Shown: positions 8,952 to 19,100 of the stretch, one piece after another | Position numbering within the stretch: the stretch's first letter is position 1 | How the letters are laid out: every line of letters begins with the position of its first letter | Source of the DNA: Chitinophaga niastensis | GTDB taxonomy: Bacteria; Bacteroidota; Bacteroidia; Chitinophagales; Chitinophagaceae | DNA: 64,000 nucleotides | Reading direction: 5' to 3' | Assembly (NCBI RefSeq): GCF_003014755.1 | Contig: NZ_PYAW01000002.1 | Coordinates: 868,001-932,000 of the forward strand | Made by a program: the position numbers and the translations under genes | Notes under the pieces: model-generated | What the model saw: only the letters and a program-made list of their open reading frames with translations | Database searches by the model: none | What the model was told of the DNA's origin: nothing

Positions 8952-8963
8952 ACGGTAAGTTTG
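8934..8963 (+). promoter_or_regulatory. Bacteroidota-type promoter of the cupin/tautomerase operon
   Basis: TTG at 8934-8936 and TAAGTTTG at 8956-8963 match the -33 TTG / -7 TAnnTTTG consensus of this phylum, with a 19-bp spacer. The ATG of the first gene follows 20 bp after the -7 box. Confidence 0.6.
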
Positions 8964-8983
8964 TGTTGAAATAATCATCACAC

Positions 8984-9382
8984 ATGAAAAAACTATTATT
9001 AATGATGCCGTTATTATACGCAGGGAGTTTGCTGGCACAATCAGCACCAACGACTGTTATCAACCGCAAACAATTGTTCCAGCAGATATTAGCTAAAACA
9101 AGTATCGAAGAGGTACGCATGGATCAGATTACTTTTGCACCTGGTCAGGGCGCACCGGTGCATCATCATCCATGTGAAGTATATGGTTATGTGGTATCAG
9201 GTGAAATCCTTTACCAACCGGCAGGAGAGGAGGCCGTATTGCTGCATACCGGCGACGCTTTCCGCGAAGCAGCCGGACAAGAGATCACTGCATTTAAAAA
9301 TGCACATGACGATAAACCCGCTACTTTTGTAGCTATTTATTTGCTGAAAAAAAATCAATCAAACATCATCGTAAATCAATAG
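8984..9382 (+). CDS. Secreted single-domain cupin protein
   Basis: A 132-residue protein with a signal peptide (MKKLLLMMPLLYAGSLLAQ) and one cupin barrel. The metal-binding motif 1 reads APVHHHPCEVYGYVVSGE, giving two or three His and a Glu; motif 2 (HTGDAFREAAGQEI) is weaker. Probably a periplasmic metal-dependent enzyme or small-molecule sensor; the reaction is not inferable. The tautomerase gene starts two bases after its stop, so the pair is an operon under the divergent LysR gene. Confidence 0.8.
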   Translation: MKKLLLMMPLLYAGSLLAQSAPTTVINRKQLFQQILAKTSIEEVRMDQITFAPGQGAPVHHHPCEVYGYVVSGEILYQPAGEEAVLLHTGDAFREAAGQEITAFKNAHDDKPATFVAIYLLKKNQSNIIVNQ

Positions 9383-9384
9383 CC

Positions 9385-9765
9385 ATGCCTTTCGTACAGA
9401 TCTATCTTGCTGATCATCTCTCTAAAAAAAATAAAAAAGATATTTCAACAGCTGTTCATCATAGCCTTGTCAATATCTTTAACGTTCCCGTAGATGACTA
9501 TTTTCAGGTGATTCATGCCATGCCCGCAGAAGATATTGTTTCCCCTGATAGCTATTTTAATGTGCCGCATACCAATAACCTGCTGTACATCCGTATCACA
9601 GCCAAAACCGGTCGAACGGTAGAAATGAAAAAACAATTGTACCAATCTATTGCAGCAAAAATAGCAGCCACCACACCGGTGAGTGAAGACGATGTGATCA
9701 TTGTGCTGGTAGAAAATGAGCTGGCTGACTGGTCATTTGGAAGAGGAATTGCTCAAATGGCGTAA
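9385..9765 (+). CDS. Tautomerase family protein
   Basis: A 126-residue protein of the 4-oxalocrotonate tautomerase / MIF superfamily, long form. Pro2, which becomes the catalytic N-terminal proline after Met removal, is followed by the typical strand FVQIYLADHLS. The tail (VIIVLVENELADWSFGRG) matches the NWSFG-like ending of this group. It has no signal peptide, unlike its operon partner, so the two proteins act in different compartments unless the tautomerase acts on an imported product. Confidence 0.85.
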   Translation: MPFVQIYLADHLSKKNKKDISTAVHHSLVNIFNVPVDDYFQVIHAMPAEDIVSPDSYFNVPHTNNLLYIRITAKTGRTVEMKKQLYQSIAAKIAATTPVSEDDVIIVLVENELADWSFGRGIAQMA

Positions 9766-9842
9766 GTATTTAAAACACCGTATGCCCGTTGGCGTTAGGG
9801 ATTCCCCTGTTACCTGGCGGAAGATATGTTGAGTATAGGAAA

Positions 9843-10370
9843 TCAGCGTGCGTAATGCAGCTCCAGTACGCCACTACTGTATGTTTTAGTGGCTGTTGGT
9901 TTAAAAATTTTTTCCATAGCAATACCGCCAAATAATGGAATACCATCGCCCAATACTACCGGGATGATATGGATAATCATTTCGTCTATCAGGTCTTCCT
10001 GTAGTAGTGCACCATTTAATTGTCCGCCGACCACCAGCCAGATGTCTTTGCCACTTCCCGCTTTTATTTCACGTACAAACGCAGTAATGCCTTTGCTGAT
10101 AAATTGCACAAACTCAGTGTTCTGTTGCGTTGCATCACGGGTAAAAACATAATTTGTTTTGTCAGGATAAGGAAATGTTTCACTGAGGATTAATATATCC
10201 TTATACGTGCTATTCCCGATGAAGGTAGTATCAATAGTAGCGAGAAAGTCTGTATAACCGTAGTCTGTACCTTCCGGATTAGGGAATCCGGTGAGCCAGT
10301 CGATGTTTCCTTCCTTTGTAGCAATGTATCCATCCAGGCCTATAGCGATATAAACTTTCAGTTTTTTCAT
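9843..10370 (-). CDS. Dihydrofolate reductase family protein (RibD C-terminal domain)
   Basis: A 175-residue cytoplasmic oxidoreductase of the RibD_C/DHFR-like family: KVYIAIGLDGYIA at the N-terminus, DIWLVVGGQLNGALLQEDLIDE in the middle (NADPH-binding GG) and PVVLGDGIPLFGG near the end. A TTG codon lies five codons upstream at 10385, but the ATG at 10370 gives the normal family start. Substrate unknown; many such proteins in this phylum are stand-alone genes. Confidence 0.85.
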   Translation of the reverse strand: MKKLKVYIAIGLDGYIATKEGNIDWLTGFPNPEGTDYGYTDFLATIDTTFIGNSTYKDILILSETFPYPDKTNYVFTRDATQQNTEFVQFISKGITAFVREIKAGSGKDIWLVVGGQLNGALLQEDLIDEMIIHIIPVVLGDGIPLFGGIAMEKIFKPTATKTYSSGVLELHYAR

Positions 10371-10560
10371 GTGAATTTTTTGCAAAGATGAAGCATTAAA
10401 AGATAAGAAAGTTATACAAAATTTACTTTTATTTTGATACGCTTAGAATCATGCTGATAGCGGTTTTTTAAAGATAATAGTGCAATAAAAAATATCTGTG
10501 AATATGTTTTTCGATGTTTATTTATGCATTAATTTTAGCGCATCAAAACTTATAAAGTAT

Positions 10561-10881
10561 ATGGAAACAGAAGCTTTGCAGCAAATTATGGAAAGGTTTG
10601 ACTCTGTAGACAAACGATTTGATGTCATTGATAAGCGATTCGAAGCGGTGGTTGAACTATTCGCCGTTGTTGACAAACGATTCAATGCCATGGACAAACG
10701 ATTCAATGCCATGGATGAACGATTCGATGCAATGGATGAGCGAATTGATCACATGGAAGTCAGATTCGATAACAGATTTGATCTGATAGATGAGAGGTTA
10801 GAATCAATCGAAGAGGAGATCCACGAAATTGCTGAATGGGTACCTTTCAGAAATCCGCCGCTGGAGGATAAGTCCAACTAA
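10561..10881 (+). CDS. Small heptad-repeat coiled-coil protein
   Basis: A 106-residue protein, highly charged, made mainly of seven-residue repeats of the form DKRF(D/N)xM between residues 12 and 75. At DNA level this is a run of 21-bp units; the copies at 10672-10692 and 10693-10713 are identical. It should form a long parallel coiled coil and has no signal or membrane segment. In-frame GTG and ATG codons lie upstream at 10498 and 10504, but the ATG at 10561 starts the soluble helical protein. Function unknown. Confidence 0.65.
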   Translation: METEALQQIMERFDSVDKRFDVIDKRFEAVVELFAVVDKRFNAMDKRFNAMDERFDAMDERIDHMEVRFDNRFDLIDERLESIEEEIHEIAEWVPFRNPPLEDKSN

Positions 10882-10929
10882 CCAGCAACTCAATCAACCA
10901 ATGTACAATAGCTCCATTAGTGTATTATA

Positions 10930-10957
10930 GCCTTGCTGTTTTCAGCAAGGCTTTTTT
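10930..10957 (+). terminator. Intrinsic terminator
   Basis: GCCTTGCTG (10930-10938) pairs with CAGCAAGGC (10943-10951) and is followed by six T. It lies 49 bp after the coiled-coil gene. Confidence 0.85.
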
Positions 10958-11105
10958 ATTTGTGATTTATCACTTACATAAATATCGTATTCAGAAATTC
11001 CATATGCACGTTTTCCCTCGCCACTGTATTTTCAACAACAAGACCAGGCAGGTTAGATTGGTTGCAAAGTAAATTAATCAGTAAATTGAGTATCAATCGG
11101 CAAGC

Positions 11106-12035
11106 ATGGAACATGTTACTACAGAAAAGAGATTACCGCAATGGCAACTTTTTTTGCTCTCCTTTAAAGATGCATATAAAGAGTTGCAGGCAAATGATCC
11201 ATTGCGGATGGCAGGTGCTACTGCGTTTTTCACCACCTTCGCGTTGCCGGCGATATTGATAATTATCATACAGCTGCTCCGGCTTATTTTCCGTATGCAA
11301 CATGTAGGCAAACGTTTAATGGAGCAACTGGAAGGCCTGTTTGGAAAAGAAACCACAGACGCAATTACCCATACCCTCAAAGCTTTCCGGAGCATCGCAC
11401 AAAACTGGATCATCGCTATCGGCGGCTTTGTATTTTTACTATTTGTTGCTACAACACTCTTTAAGATCATTAAAAGCTCACTGAATGAACTGTGGAAAGT
11501 CAGGCCCACACAAAAGAAAAGCTTTGGGCAAATAATGGTATCACGCATGAAAGGTGTGCTGGTCATCGTTTTTGCAGGTATACTATTTATTATTGACCTG
11601 GTTGCTGAAGCTGCGCAGGCCTTCCTGGGAAAGTATATAGACTTGTATCTGCCTGCATTGGCCATCTATTATAACAGTGCGCTGAACTATGTGATTTCTG
11701 TGATCATAGTAACAATATGGTTTTTCCTTGTATTTTATTTTTTACCGGATGGCCGTCCACGGTGGAAAGTGGGACTCACAGGCGCACTGGTGACCAGTAT
11801 CTTATTTAACATCGGGAAACTGGTATTAAAAGTAATGCTCACTTACAGCAGTATCAACAGCATCTATGGAGCTTCCGCATCTACTGTATTATTATTGCTG
11901 TTTATGTTTTATTCGTCGCTGATCTTTTATTTCGGGGCATGTTTCACATATGCCTGGGCTGCCCGCAATGAACAGCCCATACATCCATTATCCAATGCCA
12001 GCAAGTACCAGCTGATGGACGCTGTAGAAAAATAA
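11106..12035 (+). CDS. YihY/virulence factor BrkB family membrane protein
   Basis: A 309-residue inner-membrane protein with about six transmembrane segments (for example FFTTFALPAILIIIIQLL, WIIAIGGFVFLLFVATTLF and VISVIIVTIWFFLVFYFLP) and the family feature GASASTVLLLLFMFYSSLIF near the C-terminus. The molecular role of this family is unsettled; the old RNase BN label for YihY is wrong. It stands alone with no operon partner. Confidence 0.85.
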   Translation: MEHVTTEKRLPQWQLFLLSFKDAYKELQANDPLRMAGATAFFTTFALPAILIIIIQLLRLIFRMQHVGKRLMEQLEGLFGKETTDAITHTLKAFRSIAQNWIIAIGGFVFLLFVATTLFKIIKSSLNELWKVRPTQKKSFGQIMVSRMKGVLVIVFAGILFIIDLVAEAAQAFLGKYIDLYLPALAIYYNSALNYVISVIIVTIWFFLVFYFLPDGRPRWKVGLTGALVTSILFNIGKLVLKVMLTYSSINSIYGASASTVLLLLFMFYSSLIFYFGACFTYAWAARNEQPIHPLSNASKYQLMDAVEK

Positions 12036-12131
12036 GTATTTTTTGCTGTTTATTTTTAATGAAGAGATGAAATGTTTCTCCTTGAATACATCCCTCTTGC
12101 TATTCAGTTATGAGCGAAGATCGCTTCGATC

Positions 12132-12159
12132 CGTAATTCGCAATTCGTAATTCGCAATT
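12132..12159. repeat. Tandem 14-bp repeat upstream of the GH95 gene
   Basis: CGTAATTCGCAATT occurs twice without a gap at 12132-12145 and 12146-12159, just after a short hairpin (CGAAG-ATCG-CTTCG). The start codon of the GH95 gene follows 20 bp downstream, so the repeat sits where a promoter should be. Role unknown. Confidence 0.6.
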
Positions 12160-12179
12160 ATTTTTCTATCTTGACTCCC

Positions 12180-14636
12180 ATGAAGTTCAAGATAATATCC
12201 ACGATACAAGCTGCTCTTTTATTGGGCACTTGCCCGCTATTTGCACAATCTGATGTAACCATACGATTCAAGGAACCCGCCAAACACTTTACCGCAGCTG
12301 CTCCGCTTGGGAATGGCCGCATAGGTGCCATGGTGTTCGGGAATACTAATAGTGAAAGAATTGTATTGAATGAAATATCTATGTGGTCCGGAGGTGTGGA
12401 GGACGCAGATAGTAAGGAAGCGGGGAAGTATCTGCCGGAAATACAACAGCTGCTGTTACAAGGAAAGAATATTGAAGCGCAGAAAATGTTGCAGCAGTAT
12501 TTTATTTGTAAAGGCCCTGGCTCCGGCTACGGAAATGGCGCCAATGTAAAATTTGGCTGTTACCAAACGCTGGGAGATCTTTTTATTCATTGGAAAGATA
12601 CGGTATCGGCTGTACGAAATTACCAGTGGCAACTGCGTGTAGATAGCGCGGTGGCCAGACTTAGCTGGGAAAGAGGCGGTCATCACTATAGGGAAGAAGT
12701 GCTGGTATCCGCACCGCAACAGGTAGTTATTATAAGACTGGTGGCCGATAAGCCGGGTACACTGTCATTCAGTACAGGGTTGTATCGCAAGGAACGTGCT
12801 ACCATAAAAGTAGTAAACGGACAGGTACAAATGAATGGTGCTTTGAATGGCGGTAATGGCGATGAAGGCGTAAAATACGCTGCTGTACTGAAAGTATTGC
12901 CTAAAGGCGGTACACAGGTGCAGCATAATGATCAGATTGAAATTAATAACGCGGATGAATGCCTGTTAATGGTGGCCATGCGCACTAATATGAACTGGCC
13001 AAAGGTAGAAACACCCGGACCGGATCCTATGCCCCAGGCGCTGACCGACATAAGCAAGGCAGTAGCAATTACCTGGCCGGCCCTGGTACAGGCACATGTA
13101 AAAGATTATACCACTTACTTTAATCGTTGCCGTATTTCGTTTGATGACAACAGCAATGATGCAGTGAAAAACCTGGCTACTACCGAAAGATTGCAACGCT
13201 TACAGGAAGGTGGTAAAGATGCTTCGCTGGTATCGCTATACTTTAATTTCGGACGTTACCTGTTAATCAGCTCTTCCCGCAAAGGCGGCATGCCGGCTAA
13301 TTTACAGGGCTTGTGGGCCGAAGAATACCAAACACCCTGGAATGGCGATTATCACCTGGACATTAATGTAGAAATGAATTACTGGCCGGCTGAAGTTACC
13401 AACCTGGCGGATTGTCATCAGCCACTGTTTACACTGGTAGAACAAATGGCCAGATATGGGCAGCATACAGCTAAGGTGTATTATAAGGCAGATGGTTGGG
13501 TATCACATGTTATCAGTAATCCATGGGGATTTACATCTCCCGGCGAAGGGGCTGACTGGGGCTCTACTTCAACCGGTGGTGCCTGGGCAGCTACGCATTT
13601 GTGGAAGCATTATCAGTATACAAATGATAAAAAGTTTTTGCAGGAAGTATATCCGGTCATGAAGGGGCTTGCAAAGTTTTATAAAGATGTTTTAATCACA
13701 GAGCCCGTGCATCACTGGCTGGTAACTGCACCTTCCAATTCACCTGAAAATGCATATGTATTACCTGACGGGCAACAGGGACAAACCTGTATGGGACCTA
13801 CCATAGACATGCAGATATGCAGAGATATACTCAATGCTAACCTGGCGGCTGCGGAAATATTGAATACAGATAAATCCTGGTGCGATAGTTTGAAAAATAT
13901 ACTCGTGCGCCTGGCGCCGGATCAGATCAGTCCTACTACCGGTGGCGTGCAGGAATGGCTGGAAGATTATAAAGAAGCAGATCCGCATCATCGTCATATA
14001 TCGCCTTTGTATGGCCTGTACCCTTACGATGAAATTACACCCTGGGATACACCTGAATTGGCTGCTGCAGCTGAAAAAACGCTTAACAGAAGAGGCGACG
14101 GTGGCACAGGATGGTCACGTGCCTGGAAGATTGCTTTCTGGTCGCGTTTAGGCAATGGCGATCATGCTTACAAAATGTTGACCGCCTTATTAGTACCTGC
14201 CTCTGCTACCAGTGAGATAAGTATGAATTCCGGCGCAGGTACTTATGCTAATTTATTTTGCGCACATCCTCCTTTTCAGATTGATGGTAACCTCGGTGCT
14301 ACCGCAGGTATTGCAGAAATGCTACTGCAAAGTCACGGTAAAGAAAATGTTATCAGGCTCCTGCCAGCATTGCCTGCAAATGCACAGTTTGCAGCGGGAA
14401 CCGCAAAAGGACTTTGTGCAATAAATGGATTTGTTGTTGATTTTACCTGGAAAAATAAAATAATACAGCAGACTAACATTTTATCAAACAATGGCGCCTT
14501 GTGTAAAATCATTCTGCCGGAAACATCGGTAGTAAAGGATCGTAGCGGTGTTGTGATTCCGCATCAGTATAAAAACGGGATGATTGTTTTTAATACAAAA
14601 AGAGGAATGACTTATCAGGTAGCTGTCAGGCATTAG
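12180..14636 (+). CDS. Glycoside hydrolase family 95 (alpha-L-fucosidase / galactosidase)
   Basis: An 818-residue exported enzyme with a signal peptide (MKFKIISTIQAALLLGTCPLFAQ). The N-terminal beta domain has APLGNGRIGAMVFG and NEISMWSGG, which open GH95 proteins. The catalytic (alpha/alpha)6 barrel carries HLDINVEMNYWPAEVTNLAD around residue 400 and QIDGNLGATAGIAEMLLQSH near residue 700, the segments holding the active-site Asn/Asp residues. It releases terminal alpha-1,2-fucose (or L-galactose) from glycans, probably in the periplasm. An in-frame TTG at 12171 is less likely than the ATG at 12180. It is convergent with the SusD gene. Confidence 0.92.
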   Translation: MKFKIISTIQAALLLGTCPLFAQSDVTIRFKEPAKHFTAAAPLGNGRIGAMVFGNTNSERIVLNEISMWSGGVEDADSKEAGKYLPEIQQLLLQGKNIEAQKMLQQYFICKGPGSGYGNGANVKFGCYQTLGDLFIHWKDTVSAVRNYQWQLRVDSAVARLSWERGGHHYREEVLVSAPQQVVIIRLVADKPGTLSFSTGLYRKERATIKVVNGQVQMNGALNGGNGDEGVKYAAVLKVLPKGGTQVQHNDQIEINNADECLLMVAMRTNMNWPKVETPGPDPMPQALTDISKAVAITWPALVQAHVKDYTTYFNRCRISFDDNSNDAVKNLATTERLQRLQEGGKDASLVSLYFNFGRYLLISSSRKGGMPANLQGLWAEEYQTPWNGDYHLDINVEMNYWPAEVTNLADCHQPLFTLVEQMARYGQHTAKVYYKADGWVSHVISNPWGFTSPGEGADWGSTSTGGAWAATHLWKHYQYTNDKKFLQEVYPVMKGLAKFYKDVLITEPVHHWLVTAPSNSPENAYVLPDGQQGQTCMGPTIDMQICRDILNANLAAAEILNTDKSWCDSLKNILVRLAPDQISPTTGGVQEWLEDYKEADPHHRHISPLYGLYPYDEITPWDTPELAAAAEKTLNRRGDGGTGWSRAWKIAFWSRLGNGDHAYKMLTALLVPASATSEISMNSGAGTYANLFCAHPPFQIDGNLGATAGIAEMLLQSHGKENVIRLLPALPANAQFAAGTAKGLCAINGFVVDFTWKNKIIQQTNILSNNGALCKIILPETSVVKDRSGVVIPHQYKNGMIVFNTKRGMTYQVAVRH

Positions 14637-14648
14637 CAATTAGCTTTT

Positions 14649-14687
14649 AGCTGTTAGCTTCTAGTTTCAAACTAAAAGCTAACAGCT
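14649..14687. terminator. Bidirectional terminator-like hairpin
   Basis: Arms at 14649-14667 and 14669-14687 pair over 19 bp with one mismatch and an almost absent loop. They lie between the convergent GH95 and SusD genes. Parts of the arm (TAGCTTTTAG, CTAAAAGCTA) recur just outside it. Confidence 0.75.
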
Positions 14688-14699
14688 AATCACTAAAAG

Positions 14700-16109
14700 C
14701 TAGTTATTGTATCCTTTATTTTGCACTATATTTTTATTCGCAAAAATTTCATCCTGTGGTACCGGAAGTATATACCGGAAATCAGTAGGGTTGAGATTTT
14801 GCATGATGTCACCGGTGCCGGTATTATTGGGATTCACATCTTCCGGAGCGCGGTTAATCGGTAAGTTTCTTCTACGTAAATCGAAGTAGCGGTTACCCTC
14901 CAGGAACAATTCTTTGAAGCGCTCTTCCATCACAGCAGTGATCAGATTATCTTTAGAAGCAAACGTTTGATCGGTATATCCGCTAATACGTTGTGCACGC
15001 AAGGTATTGAGGTCTTTGGTACCATTAGGTATATCATTCAGTTCAGCCAATGCTTCGGCGCGTATGAGATACATTTCAGATACCCGTAACACTTTTACAT
15101 TATTGAAATAGTTCACTGAATTTTGGCCGGAGAATTTGTTTACCAGCCAGTTTTCAGCCCATCCACCCCAATTGCCAAAATAGAAATAACTATTATAGCG
15201 TACGTCATTGGTCTGATCATATAACGCCATCAGTTTAAAAGAAGGGGAGAAAAATACCTGGCCATTATTATCTGTCCATAGCGTGGTTACATCGCCCTGT
15301 GAAGTGTGTTTGAGCCAAAACAATACTTCCGTGGAGTCCTGATCTGTCCACAGATTAGGGAATTTATCAATCGTAATAAGCGGTACCTGGTTAATAACTG
15401 CGGTCGCATAATCAGCAGCATTTTTCCAGTCTTTGGAATACAGGGCTACCTTTGCCTGTTCTGCCACAACAGCTATATTAGTGATGCGGGAGATATCTTT
15501 GAAGGTAGCAGGTATCAGTGCTTTGGCATCTGCGAGATCCTTATTTACCTGCGCGAGCACTTCCTGTACTGTATTACGTGAAGGTGTTGAAACGATAGAA
15601 CGCAGCATCACCGGTACACTGAGTGATGAAGGTGTATAGTCCTGCGAATACCACCGAAACAGTTCAAAGTGCGCAAAAGCCCGGATGGCGAGTGCTTCTC
15701 CTTTTAAACGTTTTTTGGTGGCTTGTTGGTTGGCATTTAATGCCGGTACGGAATCAATATCTGCCAGTACGTGATTCACGCGGTCAATTACTACGTAAAG
15801 ACTGGACCAGGCTCCTGCTGCATCCCCATCGCTGGAGCTGAACGACCATTTATGTAACATGCCGTAATTGCGTCCGGAGTTGTCTTTTCCCCATCTTACT
15901 TCATCAGACATGATGGCACCAACGTACATGGAATTTTCAGCAGACCATCCTGCATAACCGCCTATTACCCCTTTGTCCACATCACTTAATGTAAGGAAAG
16001 CACGGGTGGTATCAATAATATCGGTAGGGTGGAGGTCTATATTTTTAGTACACGACTGCAATCCCAATCCCATGAAAGTGGCAGCCAGTATATATATTAT
16101 CTTCTTCAT
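14700..16109 (-). CDS. RagB/SusD-family glycan-binding outer-membrane lipoprotein
   Basis: A 469-residue lipoprotein: signal peptide MKKIIYILAATFMGLGLQ followed by the lipobox Cys (SCTKN). The TPR-like SusD fold is shown by the stretch KRLKGEALAIRAFAHFELFR near residue 120 and the C-terminal VSEMYLIRAEALAELN and FKELFLEGNRYFDLRRR. It sits on the cell surface as the lid of the SusC transporter and captures oligosaccharides. The ATG at 16109 is preferred to the one four codons upstream because it opens the signal peptide. It follows the SusC gene by 6-18 bp, so the two form one transcript. Confidence 0.94.
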   Translation of the reverse strand: MKKIIYILAATFMGLGLQSCTKNIDLHPTDIIDTTRAFLTLSDVDKGVIGGYAGWSAENSMYVGAIMSDEVRWGKDNSGRNYGMLHKWSFSSSDGDAAGAWSSLYVVIDRVNHVLADIDSVPALNANQQATKKRLKGEALAIRAFAHFELFRWYSQDYTPSSLSVPVMLRSIVSTPSRNTVQEVLAQVNKDLADAKALIPATFKDISRITNIAVVAEQAKVALYSKDWKNAADYATAVINQVPLITIDKFPNLWTDQDSTEVLFWLKHTSQGDVTTLWTDNNGQVFFSPSFKLMALYDQTNDVRYNSYFYFGNWGGWAENWLVNKFSGQNSVNYFNNVKVLRVSEMYLIRAEALAELNDIPNGTKDLNTLRAQRISGYTDQTFASKDNLITAVMEERFKELFLEGNRYFDLRRRNLPINRAPEDVNPNNTGTGDIMQNLNPTDFRYILPVPQDEIFANKNIVQNKGYNN

Positions 16110-16127
16110 AATATTGAGCATTTTACT

Positions 16128-19100
16128 TTAGAAAGTCAGGTTTAAGCCGAAAGAGTAAGTTCTTTGTGCCGGGTATTGGAAACGACTCAGGTTATCTCCG
16201 ATTTCAGGATCCAGGCCGGTGTATTTAGTCCATACGTATAAATTCTCTCCCGCGAAATAAACAGAAACACCCTGCAGTATTTTTGTTTTTTGCAGTAACC
16301 TGGAAGGCAATGCGTAAGAGATATTCAGACTTCTGAACCGGAGATAAGAGGCATTTTCAATATCCTGTGAAGAAAATTGTCTGGGCACATCCGTTCTGGG
16401 TACATCTGTAATATCACCAGGTTTTTGCCAGTAGGTGAGCATCTTTTTTTCCTGGTTAAAGGAACCTACATAGTTAGGATTGGTAAGGAAATAATGTTGG
16501 TTATTAAAGAGCGTAAAATCCCGTGCGTAACTGAACAGGGCATTGATAGTAGCTCCTTTGAAAGAAAAGCTGGTATTAAATCCGCCTACCCAAGGTGGTA
16601 TAAAAGTGCCAAATTCAGCTACGTTATTATCTTCACTGAATACACTGGTTTTTTTGCCGTCTTTGGTGTAGTACTGTGCATCGCCTGTTTGTGGATCCAC
16701 ACCGGCCCATTTCACTGCGTAATGTGCTCCATAAGGGAGTCCCACCCGTACAATAGCTGTTCCCTGAGGGTATTCATTGGCCTGTCCGAGATTGGTGATC
16801 CTGTTTTTGTTATATGATACATTGCCGCCTACAGACCATGAAATTTCTTTTTTTGGATTACGGATGATATATACATTCAGCACCATTTCCACGCCGCTGT
16901 TGCGCATATTACCTGTGTTCACTACCTGGCTGCTGAAGCCGGAAGTAAAGGAATATTTCTGTGCCAGGAAAAGGTTATAGGTAGTTCTTCTGTACCAGTC
17001 TATGGTACCGGATATACGCTCATTCAGCAAACCGAAATCAGCGCCGAAGTTATACTCTTTGGCATATTCCCAGTCATAGTTGGCATTACCCGGAGAAGTA
17101 GGGGCCTGGCCCTGTTTGTCGGTATAATTTACCTGACCGTAAGACGCTACATATCCAAAGTCGCTGATAAAACCATTGGCATTGGCAGAGGTACCGTAAG
17201 TGGCACGTAATTGCAGGGTACTAAGGAAATCGCTGGTGTGCAGGAATGACTCATTCTTTGCATTCCATTTCAGCCCCAGTGAGTAAAAGGGATGGTAACG
17301 GTTTGCTTCCGGTACTTTGGAAGAACCGTCTACACGGTAACTACCGCTAAGTGTATACCTGCTGTCGTAGGTATAGGTACCAAAAGCGATATAGGAGTTC
17401 AGACCGTTTTCTGTTTTACCACCGCCTACTACAGGTATGAGTCCATTGTCCACGTTGCCGGGAGTAATACCAGCAGGGGTGTTGAGCAATTGACCGTTGA
17501 TGCCATAACCGGTATAGTTAAAGGAGGTGTATCTTTGACGGTTGGTTTCAAACAACAGATTACCCAGTATTTCATGTTTTTTCTGTATAACACGATTATA
17601 CTCAAACCCGCTGGTAGAGATCAGTTGGAGGTTACGGACATTTCCTTTTGAAAAAAATCCTTGTCCGCCTGGTTTTACATTGGAACCTGCATAGGTATTA
17701 GGAAATGCACTGGATGTTTGCTCTGTTTCTCTGAAATCTACTCCCAGATTTGTTTTGATAGAAAGGCCATCCAGTATATCAAAAGATGCATTTACATTGG
17801 CTGTGGTTTTTAACTGGTTAGTTAGAGAAGAGCTCTCGTCAGGCCGCGCCAGTGCATTGGATCCTGTACGATTGGAGATGACGTATAATGGTCGTGGTAT
17901 ACCACTGTATATCTGCTGCAACCGGTAAGTTGTCAGGATCTTTCCCTGTTTGTCGTACGGGTTTTCATAAGGTTCTCCCAGGTAGGCTGCTGCAAACGGA
18001 TTTGCCAGTGCAATGCCGGATTCTGATTCTATAAAATTAGAGGGAGAATAGCCTGCTGCAATGTGCACACCCAGTTTTAATCTGCCTGACTGATGATCTA
18101 TGTTTGTACGCAGTGCATATCTTTTTAGGTCAGAACGTATGGCAATTCCCTGCTGATAAAAATATTGACCGGAAATATAGAACTGTGTTTTGTCGGTTCC
18201 TCCGGATGCAGACAGTTGCTGAGAAGTAAATTTACCGGTACGGTACACCAGCGACAACCAATCTGTATTGATGTTACGGAGTGAATCCAATGCAGCATCA
18301 TACAATTTAAGGGTTGCTTCAGGTTTGCTGGCGTTAGCCGGATTTTTACGGGAATATGCCCAGCCTACGCCGGACTTAAATCCTGCTTCCAGTTGTAGTT
18401 TATCTGCGGAGTTCAGCATATCAAACTTATTTTGAGTATGTGTACTCCAGCCTGTCTGTCCATTATAGGTAAAATGCGTTTTACCTGCTTTACCTTTTTT
18501 AGAGGTGATTACAATTACACCGTTAGCTCCTCTGCCGCCATACAAGGCTTTTGCAGGCGCATCTTTTAATACTGATATCGCTTCAAAGTCGTTGGGATTG
18601 AGTGTACGGAAAACCCCTGTTTCAATAGGTACACCGTCTAACACATATAAAGGATCAGTGCCTCCTTCAATAGAACCTACGCCCCTGATTAACACGGTGG
18701 CATTTGCGCCCGGCTGACCGGAGCCCGAAGTGATATATAATCCGGCCGCCTTACCTTGTAATATCTGGTCAAACGAGCCAATAGGGACATTGGCAATTTC
18801 TTTATTGGTGACAATAGTAGATGCCCCGGTATATTTACTTTTAGCAATAGACCCGTAGCCGGTAATAGGTACCTCCCGTAGTTCGCTGGCGGAGGGCGAT
18901 AACAATACCACCCCCAGGTGATCATTGTTTCCAAGGGTAACTTTCCGGGGAAGATACCCAACAAATGTAAGTTCCAGTACCTGCACAGCAGTAGTTACTT
19001 TCAGGGAAAATTCACCATTGGCATTACATACCGTTCCGGTAGTAGTATTAGGTACATGTACAGAAACTCCCGCCAGTGGGGTGCCATCCATGGCATCCGT

